NCBI GenBank assembly: GCA_027922465.2
Contig: BQMF02000207.1
Location: forward strand, 1 to 64,000
Direction: 5' to 3'
Origin: Turritopsis dohrnii
Taxonomy: Eukaryota > Cnidaria > Hydrozoa > Anthoathecata > Oceaniidae
Length of the DNA stretch: 64,000 nucleotides
Shown: positions 1 through 13,002 of the stretch, piece by piece
Position numbering within the stretch: position 1 is the stretch's first letter
Layout of the letters: each line of letters opens with the position of its first letter
Position numbers and translations under genes: made by a program
Notes under the pieces: generated by a model
Database searches by the model: none
What the model saw: the letters and a program-made list of their open reading frames with translations, nothing else
What the model was told of the DNA's origin: nothing

Positions 1-827
1 TTTAGAAAGACTAATAGAAACCTTACGCATTAAATCGATATAAACATACCCTATTGGTAGTCGTTCATATCTGTTTTGAAGCATCGAGAACTGCTTATTT
101 ATCAAGAATGACTACTGAGAATATTAGTTTTCACGTAGATTATCACCTTGGATCATAAATGTTCTTGATTCTTTTAAGTTTTACAGCCGTACTACAACCT
201 CTTCTATATCAATATATTCAACAAAGAAACTTTCACAGATCTACGCATACTTCTTCGCTTCCATTTTTAAAACAACTACGGAAAAACGTTAGAACGTTGC
301 ATAAGACTCGCATGAAACAACATTTCTACCTGGCATCTGCGATTTAGCCATATGTTAATTATTCCTTTCACTAGAGCTTATATTTTGCACTTTTAGAGTC
401 TTTTCAAGCAAAGTACTTGTATACAATGAATATAGTGTGAGTTTAGACTGTTAAATCATAAAAAGAATGTAAGTTGGGAACATTAATGATTTGAGTGGCT
501 ATTTCCCATCGACAAAAATTGGTCTAGGTTTGGACAGTGAAAAAAAAAAAAACAAAAACAAGATGCCCTACCGGGCAGAAGTATTCCTGCGGATGACTGT
601 AAGACTTTCTGGAGCCTTTTCAGAAAGAACTGATATTAGTTCACGCTTTAAAAAGATATGCATAATGCAGAATGATGTTGCGGTATTTTACATTTTACCT
701 TTTAACAACGATAACAATTAAACTTTGTTGTCTCATATAAAACTTCAGTCTTGCTTCAATTTAGAGATTTTTTAAAAAAGATTTTAATTCAAAGTTGTAT
801 TCCCTAAAGAATTTTCAAGAAGTTATT

Positions 828-1575
828 ACGGTAGCAGCGATAGCAAATACCGTATTAAAACACCCGCGGACTCCTACTCCTCCAGACTCTACTAATAACG
901 CAATGTAAGTTTTAATGAAGGAACGCAGCCTTCGAATTTTGGAAGCTTTTCTGTAACAAACATTTAAAAGTAGATTGCGTTTTGTTTCAAAAGTACATAA
1001 TCTGATATTTTGTAGCTTAATCCATGAAAGAATGAATTCTTATCAAATAGCCCTACATAAAAATGGGACTTTCAGTTCATTACGCTAACTGAAAATACTT
1101 GATATGTTGCTTTTCTTGACGGTAAAGCTTATCAGTTCAAAATTTCATATTACCTCAGTTGTTAGCTAACTATACACTATATGTTTCTGTATTAAGGCTT
1201 TCAAAGATCTAGTTCGAAAAGGCAGTTATTTGTTTGAATTCATTTTTGGTTTCATGAAATTATAATTAAAAACATATTTTTTTTTCGAAACGCGTGTTTT
1301 TTTTCTACACATAGTCTTACAAAAATTTTCTTATAAAAAAATCATATACAGCTCATATCAAGCATGTATAATTCTTTTGTCTTTAATAAATTAATTTCTG
1401 TTGGTTTATGATTAGACCCTTTTTACACTAACTAATAACTTTAACAAATTTATCGTTTATGCCTGTTTTCCACCAGTGAAATATAAAAAAGCACAAGCCT
1501 CAAAGAACTTTGTAGTAACTTTTCATAACTTTAAGTAAAATTGCTGCTACCGTTTTGCACCATCTGGCTCTTGTT
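828..1575 (+). mobile_element. ACGGTAGCAGC-bounded insertion, first copy
   Basis: The insertion starts ACGGTAGCAGCG and carries GCTGCTACCGT near its right end (about 1541-1551), forming an imperfect terminal inverted repeat. Comparison with short units shows that it interrupts a stretch reading AGTAATT then AAGTAAT, so a 7-8 bp AAGTAAT target duplication is likely (best preserved in the second and third copies). The first 100 bp include CCGCGGACTCCTACTCC and a (CTACT)n-like tract. No ORF is present. The copy was probably amplified together with its host unit. Confidence 0.6.
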
Positions 1576-4155
1576 CAGTAATAAAAAGTTTGTCGCGTCA
1601 AGAAAAGTCAGTGCTTAAGAAGTAATAACTTCGAATACATTTAATTACATTCCCGAGAGCATCATAAACGTTAAGAGACTTTGAAAAATTTTGCCGGAGA
1701 TCAAGCTTAAAATGGAACACCGTCAGTTTAAAAATCCATTAGAGAACACTCTTCCGTGGACGTTTCAAAATACTCCTTTTAAAACTATACAGTATGAAAA
1801 TCTTTATGTTGTTTGTACCTGAACTTCATAATAAAAACTTTTACTTGGCCTTGCGAAATAATAAAAATACCTGTGTTTCCTTTTTATCGTCAGCTTGATA
1901 GTATACAAATTTTAGAATCATACAATATTTTACATTCGACTAGTCAATTAAAAAAGTGGTCATCTATTGATTAATAAAATGGGTATAAGCTGATGAGGAA
2001 GATAAGCTGTGCTTCAAGATTCCAGAGCTTTATAAAAACAGGGTAGCTTATCTAGGAACATGAATTAAAAAATTGTATTACATTTAGAAAGACTAATAGA
2101 AACCTTACGCATTAAATCGATATAAACATACCCTATTGGTAGTCGTTCATATCTGTTTTGAAGCATCGAGAACTGCTTATTTATCAAGAATGACTACTGA
2201 GAATATTAGTTTCACGTAGATTATCACCTTGGATCATAAATGTTCTTGATTCTTTTAAGTTTTACAGCCGTACTACAACCTCTTCTATATCCATATATTC
2301 AACAAAGAAACTTTCACAGATCTACGCATGCTTCTTCGCTTCCATTTTTAAAACAACTACGGAAAACTTAAGAACGTTACATAAGACTCACATGAAACAA
2401 CATTTCTACCTGGCATCTGCGATTTAGCCATATGTTAATTATTCCTTTCACTAGAGCTTATATTTTACACTTTTAGAGTCTTTTCAAGCAAAGTACTTGT
2501 ATACAATGAATATAGTGTGAGTTTAGACTGTTAAATCATGAAAAGAATGTAAGTTGGTAACATTAATGATTTGAGTGGCTATTTCCCATCGACAAAAATT
2601 GGTCTAGGTTTGGACAGTGAAAAAAAAAAAAACAAAACAAGATGCCCTACCGGGCAGAAGTATTCCTGCGGATGACTGTAAGACTTTCTGGAGCCTTTTC
2701 AGAAAGAAATGAGTGTTAGTTCACGCTTTAAAACCATATGCATAATGCGGAATGATGTTTGCAGTATTTTACATTTTACCTTTTAGCTACGATAACTATT
2801 AAACTGTGTTGTTTCATATAAAATTTCAGTCTTGCATCAATTTCGAGATTTTTTTAAAAAGATTTCCATTCGAAGTTGTACTTCCTAAAGTATCTTCAAG
2901 AAGCAATTAACTAATTAAAAGATTATCGTGTTAAGAATAATCTGTGCTTTAAAAGGTGAATGTGAAAGAAGTAATATTTGTTATTTCTAGAAACTGCACT
3001 GTTTTCATCATTTAGAGATTTTTTCAAAAACTTTTTTATTCATAGTTATATTCCCTAAAGCATCTTCAAAAAGTAATTAAGTAATGAAAACTTTGTCACA
3101 TTAAGTTTTGAAGGGAAAATCTGTGGCGTAAATAGTAATAACTTCTAATTCATTTAATTACATTCCCGAGAGCATCATAAACGTTAAGAGACTTTGAAAA
3201 ATTTTGCCGGAGATCAAGCTTATAAAGGAACACCGTCAGTTTAAAAATCCATTAGAGAACACTCTTCCGTGGACGTTTCAAAATACTACTTTTAAAACTA
3301 TACAGTATGAAAATCTTTATGTTGTTTGTACCTGAACTTCATAATAAAAACTTTTACTTGGCCTTGCGAAATAATAAAAATATCTGTGTTTCCTTTTTAT
3401 CGTCAGCTTGATAGTATACAAATTTTAAAATCATACAATATTTTACATTCGACTAGTCAATTAAAAAAGTGGTCATCTATTGATTAATAAAATGGGTATA
3501 AGCTGATGAGGAAGATAAGCTGTGCTTCAAGATTGCAGAGCTTTATAAAAACAGGGTAGCTTATCTAGGAACATGAATTAAAAAATTGTATTACATTTAG
3601 AAAGACTAATAGAAACCTTACGCATTAAATCGATATAAACATACCCTATTGGTAGTCGTTCATATCTGTGTTGAAGCATCAAGAACTGCTTATTTGTCAA
3701 GAATGACTACTAAGAATATTAGTTTCACGTAGATTATCAGCTTGGATCATAAATTTTCTTGATTCTTTTAAGTTTTACAGCTGTACTACAACCTCTTCTA
3801 TATCCATATATTCAATAAAGAAACTTTCACAGATCTACGCATGCTTCTTCGCTTCCATTTTTAAAACAACTACGGAAAACTTAAGAACGTTGCATAAGAC
3901 TCACATGAAACAACATTTCTACCTGGCATCTGCGATTTAGCCATATGTTAGTTATTCCTTTCACTAGAGCTTATATTTTCCTTTTTTAGAGTCTTTTCAA
4001 GCAAAGTACTTGTATACAATGAATATAGTGTGAGTTTAGACTGTTAAATCATAAAAAGAATGTAAGTTGGTAACATTAATGATTTGAGTGGCTATTTCCC
4101 ATCGACAAAAATTGGTCTAGGTTTGGACAGTGAAAAAAAAAAAAAACAAAAAAAA

Positions 4156-4196
4156 CACGAACGGTTTCAAAGTATTCCTTGCTTACGCAGGAATAC
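4156..4196 (+). repeat. 41 bp hairpin repeat, single copy
   Basis: The unit begins CACGAACGGTTTCAAA and ends in an inverted repeat, GTATTCCT tgcttacgc AGGAATAC, with an 8 bp stem. It sits inside the A-rich tract of the unit starting at 3596. The same unit recurs at 10010-10143, 20354-20445 and 24001-24041. Confidence 0.85.
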
Positions 4197-6005
4197 AAAC
4201 AAGATGCCCTACCGGGCAGAAGTATTCCTGCGGATGACTGTAAGACTTTCTGGAGCCTTTTCAGAAAGAAATGAGTGTTAGTTCACGCTTTAAAACCATA
4301 TGCATAATGCGGAATGATGTTTGCAGTATTTTACATTTTACCTTTTAGCTACGATAACTATTAAACTCTGTTGTTTCATATAAAATTTCAGTCTTGCATC
4401 AATTTCGAGATTTTTTAAAAAAGATTTCCATTCGAAGTTGTACTCCCTAAAGTATCTTCAAGAAGCAATTAACTAATTAAAAGATTATCGTGTTAAGAAT
4501 AATCTGTGCTTTAAAAGGTGAATGTGAAAGAAGTAATATTTGTTATTTCTAGAAACTGCATTGTTTTCATCATTTAGAGATTTTTTCAAAAACTTTTTTA
4601 TTCATAGTTATATTCCCTAAAGCATCTTCAAAAAGTAATTAAGTAATGAAAACTTTGTCACATTAAGTTTTGAATGGAAAATCTGTGGCGTAAATAGTAA
4701 TAACTTCTAATTCATTTAATTACATTCCCGAGAGCATCATAAACGTTAAGAGACTTTGAAAAATTTTGCCGGAGATCAAGCTTAAAAAGGAACACCGTCA
4801 GTTTAAAAATCCATTAGAGAACACTCTTCCGTGGACGTTTCAAAATACTCCTTTTAAAACTATACAGTATGAAAATCTTTATGTTGTTTGTACCTGAACT
4901 TCATAATAAAAACTTTTACTTGGCCTTGCGAAATAATAAAAATATCTGTGTTTCCTTTTTATCGTCAGCTTGATAGTATACAAATTTTAGAATCATACAA
5001 TATTTTAAATTCGACTAGTCAATTAAAAAAGTGGTCATCTATTGATTAATAAAATGGGTATAAGCTGATGAGGAAGATGAGCTGTGCTTCAAGATTCCAG
5101 AGCTTTATAAAAACAGGATAGCCTACCTAGGAACATGAAATAGAAAATTGTATTATATTTAGAAAAAGACTAATAGAAACCTTACGCATTTTTTTAAATC
5201 GATGTAAGCATACCGTTTTTGTAGTCGTTCATATCTGATTTGAAGCATCAAAAACTGCTTATTTATCACGAATAACTACTAAGAGTATTAGTTTCACGTA
5301 GATTATCAGTTTGGATCATAAATGTTCTTGATTCTTTTAAATTTTACAGCCGTACTACAACCTCTTCTATATCCATATATTCAACAATGAAACTTTCACA
5401 GATCTACGCATGCTTTTTCGCTTCCATTTTTAAAACAACAACGGAAAACGTAAGAACGTTGCATAAGACTCACATGAAACAGCATTTTTACCTTGGCATC
5501 TGCGATTTAGCCATATGTTAATTATTCCTTTCACTAGAGCTTATATTTTACACTTTTAGAGTCTTTTCAAGCAAAGTACTTGTATACAATGAATATAGTG
5601 TGAGTTTAGACTGTTAAATCATAAAAAGAATGTAAGTTGGGAACATTAATGATTTGAGTGGCTATTTCCCATCGAAAAAAATTGGTCTAGGTTTGGACAG
5701 TGAAAAAAAAAAAAACAAAACAAGATGCCCTACCGGGCAGAAGTATTCCTGCAGATGACTGGAAGACTTTCTAGAAAGATTTCAGAAAGAACTGATATTA
5801 GTTCACGCTTTAAAAAGATATGCATAATGCAGAATGATGTTGCGGTATTTTACATTTTACCTTTTAACAACGATAACAATTAAACTTTGTTGTCTCATAT
5901 AAAACTTCAGTCTTGCTTCAAATTAACTATGCTTCAATTTAGAGATTTTTTTAAAAAGATTTTAATTCAAAGTTGTATTCCCTAAAGTGTCTTCAAGAAG
6001 TAATT

Positions 6006-6809
6006 ACGGTAGCAGCGATAGCGAATACCGTATTAAAACACCCGCGGACTCCTACTCCTACTACTCTTCCTCCTACTCCGGCCGAAATGGCAATTAGTCT
6101 GTGATTTAGAGTCTGCGAGACTACTAATAACGCAATGTAAGTTTAATGAAGGAACGCAGCCTTCGAATTTTGGAAGCTTTTCTGTAACAAACATTTAAAA
6201 GTAGATTGCGTTTTGTTTCAAAAGTACATAATCTGATATTTTGTAGCTTAATCCATGAAAGACTGAATTCTTGTCAAATAGCCCTACATAAAAATAGGAC
6301 TTTTAGTTCATTACGCTAACTGAAATGACTTGATATTTTGCTTTTCTTGACGGTAAAGCTTATCAGTTCAAAATTTCATATTACCTCAGTTGTTAGCTAA
6401 CTATACACTATATGTTTCTGTATTAAGGCTTTCAAAGATCTAGTTCGAAAAGGCAGTTATTTGTTTGAATTCATTTTTGGTTTCATGAAATTATAATTAA
6501 AAACATATTTTTTTTTTTCGAAACGCGTGTTTTTTTTCTACACATAGTCTTACAAAAAATTTTCTTATAAAAAAATCATATACAGCTCATATCACGCATG
6601 TATAATTCTTTTGTCTTTAATAAATTAATTTCTGGTGGTTTATGATTAGACCCTTTTTACACTAACTAATAATTTTAACAAATTTATCGTTCATGCCTGT
6701 TTTCCACCAGTGAAATATAAAAAAACACAAGCCTCAAAGAACTTTGTAGTAACTTTTCATAACTTTAAGTAAAATTGCTGCTACCGTTTTGCGCCATCTG
6801 GCTCTTGTT
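6006..6809 (+). mobile_element. ACGGTAGCAGC-bounded insertion, second copy
   Basis: Same insertion as at 828, in the unit starting at 5158. Flanks read AAGTAATT on the left and AAGTAATA on the right, supporting a 7 bp AAGTAAT duplication. It includes the CTACTACTCTTCC tract and CCGGCCGAAATGGC. It is non-coding. Confidence 0.6.
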
Positions 6810-8137
6810 AAGTAATAAAAAGTTTGTCGCGTCAAGAAAAGTCTGTGCTTAAACTTCGAATTCATTTAATTACATTCCCGAGAGCATCATAAAAGTTAAG
6901 AGACTTTGAAAAATTTTGCCGGAGATCAAGCTTAAAAAGGAACACCGTCAGTTTAAAAATCCATTAGAGAACACTCTTCCGTGGACGTTTCAAAATACTC
7001 CTTTTAAAACTATACAGTATGAAAATCTTTATGTTGTTTGTACCTGAACTTCATAATAAAAACTTTTACTTGGCCTTTCGAAATAATAAAAATATCTGTG
7101 TTTCTTTTTTATCGTCAGCTTGATAGTATACAAATTTTAAAATCATACAATATTTTAAATTCGACTAGTCAATTAAAAAAGTGATCATCAAATGATAAAT
7201 AAAATAGGTAGAATTTGATGAGGAAGATGAGCTGTGCTTCATGATTCCAGAGCTTTATAAAAACAGGGTAGCTTATCTAGGAACATGAATTAAAAAATTG
7301 CATTATATTTAGAAAGACTAATAGAAACCTTACGCATTAAATCGATATAAACATACCCTATTGGTAGTCGTTCATATCTGTTTTGAAGCATCAAGAACTG
7401 CTTATTTATCAAGAATGACTACTAAGAATATTAGTTTCACGTAGATTATCAGTTTGGATCATAAATGTTCTTGATTCTTTTAAGTTTTACAGCCGTACTA
7501 CAACCTCTTCTATATCCATATATTCAACAAAGAAACTTTCACAGATCTACGCATGCTTCTTCGCTTCCATTTTTAAAACAACTACGGAAAACGTAAGAAC
7601 GTTGCATAAGACTCACATGAAACAACATTTTTACCTTGGCATCTGCGATTTAGCCATATGTTAATTATTCCTTTCAGTAGAGCTTATATTTTACACTTTT
7701 AGAGTCTTTTCAAGAAAAGTACTTGTATACAATGAATATAGTGTGAGTTTAGACTGTTAAATCATAAAAAGAATGTAAGTTGGGAACATTAATGATTTGA
7801 GTGGCTATTTCCCATCGACAAAAATTGGTCTAGGTTTGGACAGTGAAAAAAAAAAAAAAAAAACAAAAACAAGATGCCCTACCGGGCAGAAGTATTCCTG
7901 CAGATGACTGGAGACTTTCTAGAAAGATTTCAGAAAGAACTGGTATTAGTTCACGCTTTAAAAAGATATGCACAATGCAGAATGATGTTGCGGTATTTTA
8001 CATTTTACCTTTTAACAACGATAACAATTAAACTTCGTTGTCTCATATAAAACTTCAGTCTTGCTTCAATTTAGAGATTTTTTGAAAAAGATTTTAATTC
8101 AAAGTTGTATTCCCTAAACAATCTTCAAGAAGTAATT

Positions 8138-8943
8138 ACGGTAGTAGCGATAGCGAATACCGTATTAAAACACCCGCGGACTCCTGCTCCTACTACTCCT
8201 CCTCCTACACCGGCCGAAATGGCAATTAGTCTGCGATTTAGAGTCTGCGAGACTCTACTAATAACGCAATGTAAGTTTTAATAAAGGAACGCAGCCTTTG
8301 AATTTTGGAACATTTTCTGTAACAAACATTTAAAAGTAGATTGCGTTTTGTTTCAAAAGTACATAATCTGATATTTTGTAGCTTAATCCATGAAAGAATG
8401 AATTCTTATCAAATAGCCCTACATAAAAATGGGACTTTTAGTTCATTACGCTAACTGAAAATACTTGATATTTTGCTTTTCTTGACGGTAAAGCTTATCA
8501 GTTCAAATTTTCATTATACCTCAGTTGTTAGCTAACTATACACTATATGATTCTGTATTAAGGCTTTCAAAGATCTAGTTCGAAAAGGCAGTTATTTGTT
8601 TGAATTCATTTTTGGTTTCATGAAATTATAATTAAAAACATATTTTTTTTTTCGAAACGCGTGTTTTTTTTCTACACATAGTCTTACAAAAAAGTTTCTT
8701 ATAAAAAAATCATATACAGCTCATATCACGCCTGTATAATTCTTTTGTCTTTAATAAATTAATTTCTGGTGGTTTATGATTAGACCCTTTTTACACTAAC
8801 TAATAATTTTAACAAATTTATCGTTTATGCCTGTTTTCCACCAGTGAAATATAAAAAAACACAAGCCTCAAAGAACTTTGTAGTAACTTTTCATAACTTT
8901 AAGTAAAATTGCTGCTACCGTTTTGCGCCATCTGGCTCTTATT
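8138..8943 (+). mobile_element. ACGGTAGCAGC-bounded insertion, third copy
   Basis: Same insertion in the unit starting at 7308 (one base differs in the left terminus: ACGGTAGTAGC). Right terminus GCTGCTACCGT lies near 8911. Flanked by AAGTAATT and AAGTAATA. Non-coding. Confidence 0.6.
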
Positions 8944-10009
8944 AAGTAATAAAAAGTTTTTCGCGTCAAGAAAAGTCTGTGCTTAAACTTCAAATTCATT
9001 TAATTACATTCCCGAGAGCATCATAAAGGTTAAGAGACTTTGAAAAATTTTGCCGGAGATCAAGCTTAAAAAGGAACACCGTCAGTTTAAAAATCCATTA
9101 GAGAACACTCTTCCGTGGACGTTTCAAAATACTCCTTTTAAAACTATACAGTATGAAAATCTTTATGTTGTTTGTACCTGAACTTCATAATAAAAACTTT
9201 TACTTGGCCATGCGAAATAATAAAAATATCTGTGTTTCCTTTTTATCGTCAGCTTGATAGTATACAAATTTTAAAATCATACAATATTTTAAATTCGACT
9301 AGTCAATTAAAAAAGTGGTCATCAAATGATAAATAAAATAGGTAGAAGTTGACGAGGAAGATGAGCTGTGCTTCATGATTCCAGAGCTTTATAGAAGCAG
9401 GGTAGCTTATCTAGGAACATGAATTAAAAAATTTTATTATATTTAGAAAGACTAATAGAAACCTTACGCATTAAATCGATATAAACATACCCTATTGGTA
9501 GTCGTTCATCTGTTTTGAAGCATCAAGAACTGCTTATTTATCAAGAATGACTACTAAGAATATTAGTTTCACGTAGATTATCAGTTTGGATCATAAATGT
9601 TCTTGATTCTTTTAAATTTTACAGCCGTACTACAACCTCTTCTATATCCATATATTCAACAAAGAAACTTTCACAGATCTACGCGTGCTTCTTCGCTTCC
9701 ATTTTTAAAACAACTACGGAAAACGTAAGAACGTTGCATAAGACTCACATGAAACAACATTTCTACCTTGGCATCTGCGATTTAGCCATATGTTAATTAT
9801 TCCTTTCACTGGAGCTTATATTTTACACTTTTAGAGTCTTTTCAAGCAAAGTACTTGTATACAATGAATATAGTGTGAGTTTAGACTGTTAAATCATAAA
9901 AAGAATGTAAGTTGGGAACATTAATGATTTGAGTGGCTATTTCCCATCGACAAAAATTGGTCTAGGTTTGGACAGTGAAAAAAAAAAAAAAAAAAAAAAA
10001 CAAAAAAAA

Positions 10010-10143
10010 CACGAACGGTTTCAAAGTATTCCTTGCTTACGCAGGAATACAAAAACACGAACGGTTTCAAAGTATTCCTTGCTTACGCAGGAATACAAAA
10101 AACACGAACGGTTTCAAAGTATTCCTTGCTTACGCAGGAATAC
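10010..10143 (+). repeat. 41 bp hairpin repeat, three tandem copies
   Basis: Three near-identical copies (10010-10050, 10056-10096, 10103-10143) are separated by 5-6 adenines, directly after a run of more than 20 adenines. Each can fold through GTATTCCT/AGGAATAC. Only one copy is present in the equivalent place of the unit at 3596 and none in the others, so copy number has changed recently. Confidence 0.88.
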
Positions 10144-10583
10144 AACAAGATGCCCTACCGGGCAGAAGTATTCCTGCGGATGACCGTAAGACTTTCTGGA
10201 GCCTTTTCAGAAAGAAATGAGTGTTAGTTCACGCTTTAAAACCATATGCATAATGCGGAATGATGTTCGCAGTATTTTACATTTTACCTTTTAGCTACGA
10301 TAACTATTAAACTTTGTTGTTTCATATAAAACTTCAGTCTTGCATCAATTTAGAGATTTTTTTTAAAAAGATTTCCATTCGAAGTTGCACTTCCTAAAGC
10401 ATCTTCAAGAAGCATTTAACTAATTAAAAGATTATCGCGTTAAAAATAATCTGTGCTTTAAAAGGTGAATGTTTGTTCACGGTTTAAAACAATATGCATA
10501 ATGTGGTATAATGTTCTTTGTGTTTTACAGTTTATCTTGTAGCTGTGAAAGAAGTAATATTTGTCTCTTTTTATCAATCTCTT

Positions 10584-11308
10584 TGCGAAAAACATCCATA
10601 ACCCGTACCGATCAAGGAGAACACTCTTTTGAATGGACCAGTAAACGAGATACCTTCCATCTATTTTGATAATATAGATGAGGAGATGGTCATGAGAGCC
10701 GCCAGCATGACAAAGGGAGCAGGTGGTCCCTCACAACTTGATGCGACACAGTACCACCATATTTTATGCAGTCGTAAGTACAAAGTCGAGAACAAAGAAC
10801 TGAGGTCTCAGATTGCAGCCTTCGGACGTAAAATTGCCACCGAATTTGTAGACCCGTGTACACTCGAGTCGTATGTCGCCTGTCGTTTGATACCTCTCGA
10901 TAAAAATCCTGGTGTCCGACCTATAGGTGTAGGAGGAGTACTCAGAAGAATTGTGGGGAATTGTGTCGGATGGGTTTTAAAGGATGATATTCAGGAGGCC
11001 GCAGGACCACTCCAAACTGCGACAGGACTTCAATCCGGTGCAGAAGCAGCCATACACTCAATGAAACGCATTTTCGAGAGCGATGAGACAGATGCTGTAA
11101 CACTTGTCGACGCTTCTAACGCACTTAATTCACTAAATCGGCGGGCAGCACTTCATAACGTTCAAATCGTATGTCCACAAATAGCAACCATCCTCATTAA
11201 CACTTACCGGAAACCAGCTCGACTAATTATTTTGAACAGCGATGATATTCTTTCCTTAGAGGGGGCAACCCAAGGAGACAACCTGGCAATGGCATTTTAT
11301 GCTTTGGG
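10584..11308 (+). pseudogene. Reverse transcriptase fragment inside the tandem array
   Basis: The open frame (from about 10602; 238 codons to 11345 with the last dozen belonging to the repeat) encodes the fingers and part of the palm of a reverse transcriptase: RLIPLDKNPGVRPIG near residue 86, the first catalytic Asp in TLVDASNALNS near residue 159, and the TQGDNLAMAF box near residue 213. The YxDD box and everything after it are missing because the sequence switches at about 11304 into the tandem repeat. An upstream stop and a one-base shift near 10600 show decay. The family is an RT type common in cnidarian genomes; I cannot assign a clade with certainty. No true ATG marks a start. Confidence 0.8.
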
Positions 11309-11826
11309 AACATACCCTATTGGTAGTCGTTCATATCTGTTTTGAAGCATCAAGAACTGCTTATTTATCAAGAATGACTACTAAGAATATTAGTTTCACG
11401 TAGATTATCAGTTTGGATCATAAATGTTCTTGATTCTTTTAAGTTTTACAGCCGTACTACAACCTCTTCTATATCCATATATTCAACAAAGAAACTTTCA
11501 CAGATCTACGCATGCTTCTTCGCTTCCATTTTTAAAACAACTACGGAAAACGTAAGAACGTTGCATAAGACTCCAATGAAACAACATTTCTACCTTGGCA
11601 TCTGCGATTTAGCCATATGCTAATTATTCCTTTCACAAGAGCTTATATTTTACACTTTTAGAGTCTTTTCAAGCAAAGTACTTGTATACAATGAATATAG
11701 TGTGAGTTTAGACTGTTAAATCATAAAAAGAATGTAAGTTGGTAACATTAATGATTTGAGTGGCTATTTCCCATCGACAAAAATTGGTCTAGGTTTGGAC
11801 AGTGAAAAAAAAAAAAAAACAACAAG
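11304..11826 (+). repeat. Last, partial unit of the tandem array
   Basis: From ACATACCCTATTGGTAGTCG onward the sequence matches the tandem unit (same text as around 7348) as far as its A-tract at about 11805-11820, and then the array ends. The first 45 bp or so of the unit are replaced by the reverse transcriptase fragment; ACATACC is shared at the junction. Confidence 0.88.
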
Positions 11827-12664
11827 ATGCAGGATTTCTACAAAATCAGCTGAAGTATGACAAAAGAAAGACTACGACATTCTTGAAATTTAAGAAAAGT
11901 TTAATCCGCAATATATATTTATTAAATTTCTGATCATGTACTCCTCAAAAATCTGGAAAAACATAATTGCCACTATGCAAAAGTTTATACCAATCAACAT
12001 CAATAAACTTGATTATATCTGAATGACATATGTTCTTTATTTTGATGGTACGAAATGATATTAAGGATTCAGTGATCAATTCAGATAAGACAATGAGTAT
12101 GCATGTAAGTCAATGTAAATGTTATGAATTTAATATGTATTGTCAATCTTCCTAACAGAATTCCTAAGGACAAAAAGGAAAGCGTAGATTTGAATGATAC
12201 GAAATACATCCATATACATACAAAATCAACATACATAACTGAAACTTAAACTTAAAAACTTAGAAACTTAAAAAAACATTAAATTTTTAATTACGCATAC
12301 ACCCCAGGAAATTATTAAAGCATAGCTGACATAATATGAAACTTACGTTAACTGCCAATAAACTTAATGAACAAAAGAACAATAAATTTAAATAGATGCT
12401 GTAAGATATCACATTGATTACGTAAGTCTTTCAATATATACGGTCAATCTTCCTAATAACGAAAAGACTTCCCAAACAAAAAAAAGTAAACAAAGATTTG
12501 GATTATGTAAATATGTGATCTAAATTAGCAAACATAACTGAAAGCAGTTAAAATTTACAGACAGTCCAGATAAGTTTCCTATTTGCTATCGTAAATAGGA
12601 AGTCCCATTCCTAATTAAGGGCATTGATAATAATACAAGCCAAGAACTATACAAGTAAATATGC
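11827..12664. other. AT-rich spacer without a gene
   Basis: I see no ORF longer than about 60 codons, no inverted termini and no recognisable repeat. It separates the tandem array from the pogo-like transposon. Confidence 0.6.
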
Positions 12665-12675
12665 TACTTTAAAGT

Positions 12676-12875
12676 CAGAAACTTTCGCGGGAAGAAACTT
12701 TCGCGGTTTCGCGTTTTTTTGCCCTTTTCGCGAAAGTTTTTTCCGCGAAATTTTTCAAAATGCCTGATCCGCGAAAGTTTTTTCCCGCGAAATATTTTAA
12801 AATGGCCTATCCGCGAAAGTTTTTTCCCGCGAATTTTTTCGAAATGCCTGATCCGCGAAAGTTTTTTGTCATGAA
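12676..12875 (+). repeat. Left subterminal CGCGAAAG repeats
   Basis: Four to five copies of a motif close to CGCGAAAGTTTTTTCCCGCG, spaced about 40 bp. Such subterminal repeats are plausible transposase binding sites. All inner copies face the same way as those at the other end, while the outermost ones are inverted. Confidence 0.85.
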
Positions 12876-13002
12876 ATATTACAATTTTTTGCAGTACTTT
12901 CTTTCCAGGTACTTTAAAGTAATCAAGTAATTAAATGTAAAAGATATAGATCTTATTGGTTTTTTTTTTCTTTTCAAAGTATACAAGATATAAAATGAGT
13001 AT

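Larger units (their letters stand above)
1..10470. repeat. Tandem array of 1.5 kb and 2.1 kb units
   Basis: Six head-to-tail units begin with the same words (TTTAGAAAGACTAATAGAAA) at 1, 2083, 3596, 5158, 7308 and 9442, giving periods of 2082, 1513, 1562, 2150 and 2134 bp. Long units (1, 5158, 7308) differ from short ones mainly by an insertion of about 750-800 bp bounded by ACGGTAGCAGC. Copies differ by scattered substitutions and by poly-A length (about 540, 2630, 4135, 5705, 7850 and 9980). Each unit has an A-rich tract followed by a short hairpin (TGCCC tacc GGGCA) and in some copies by 41 bp hairpin repeats. Short ORFs at 159-347, 491-721, 4084-4281, 7843-8031 and 9929-10227 lie inside the units, shift with the A-tract and are not credible genes. 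The array resembles satellite-like DNA or tandem copies of one non-coding element. No function is seen. Confidence 0.93.

Noticed and set aside
159..721. ORFs of 60-80 codons in the tandem array
   Set aside because: They overlap A tracts, change length between otherwise identical units and match no family.
12676..12875. CRISPR-like regular repeats
   Set aside because: The repeats are subterminal motifs of a eukaryotic transposon with similar, not unique, spacers and no cas genes.
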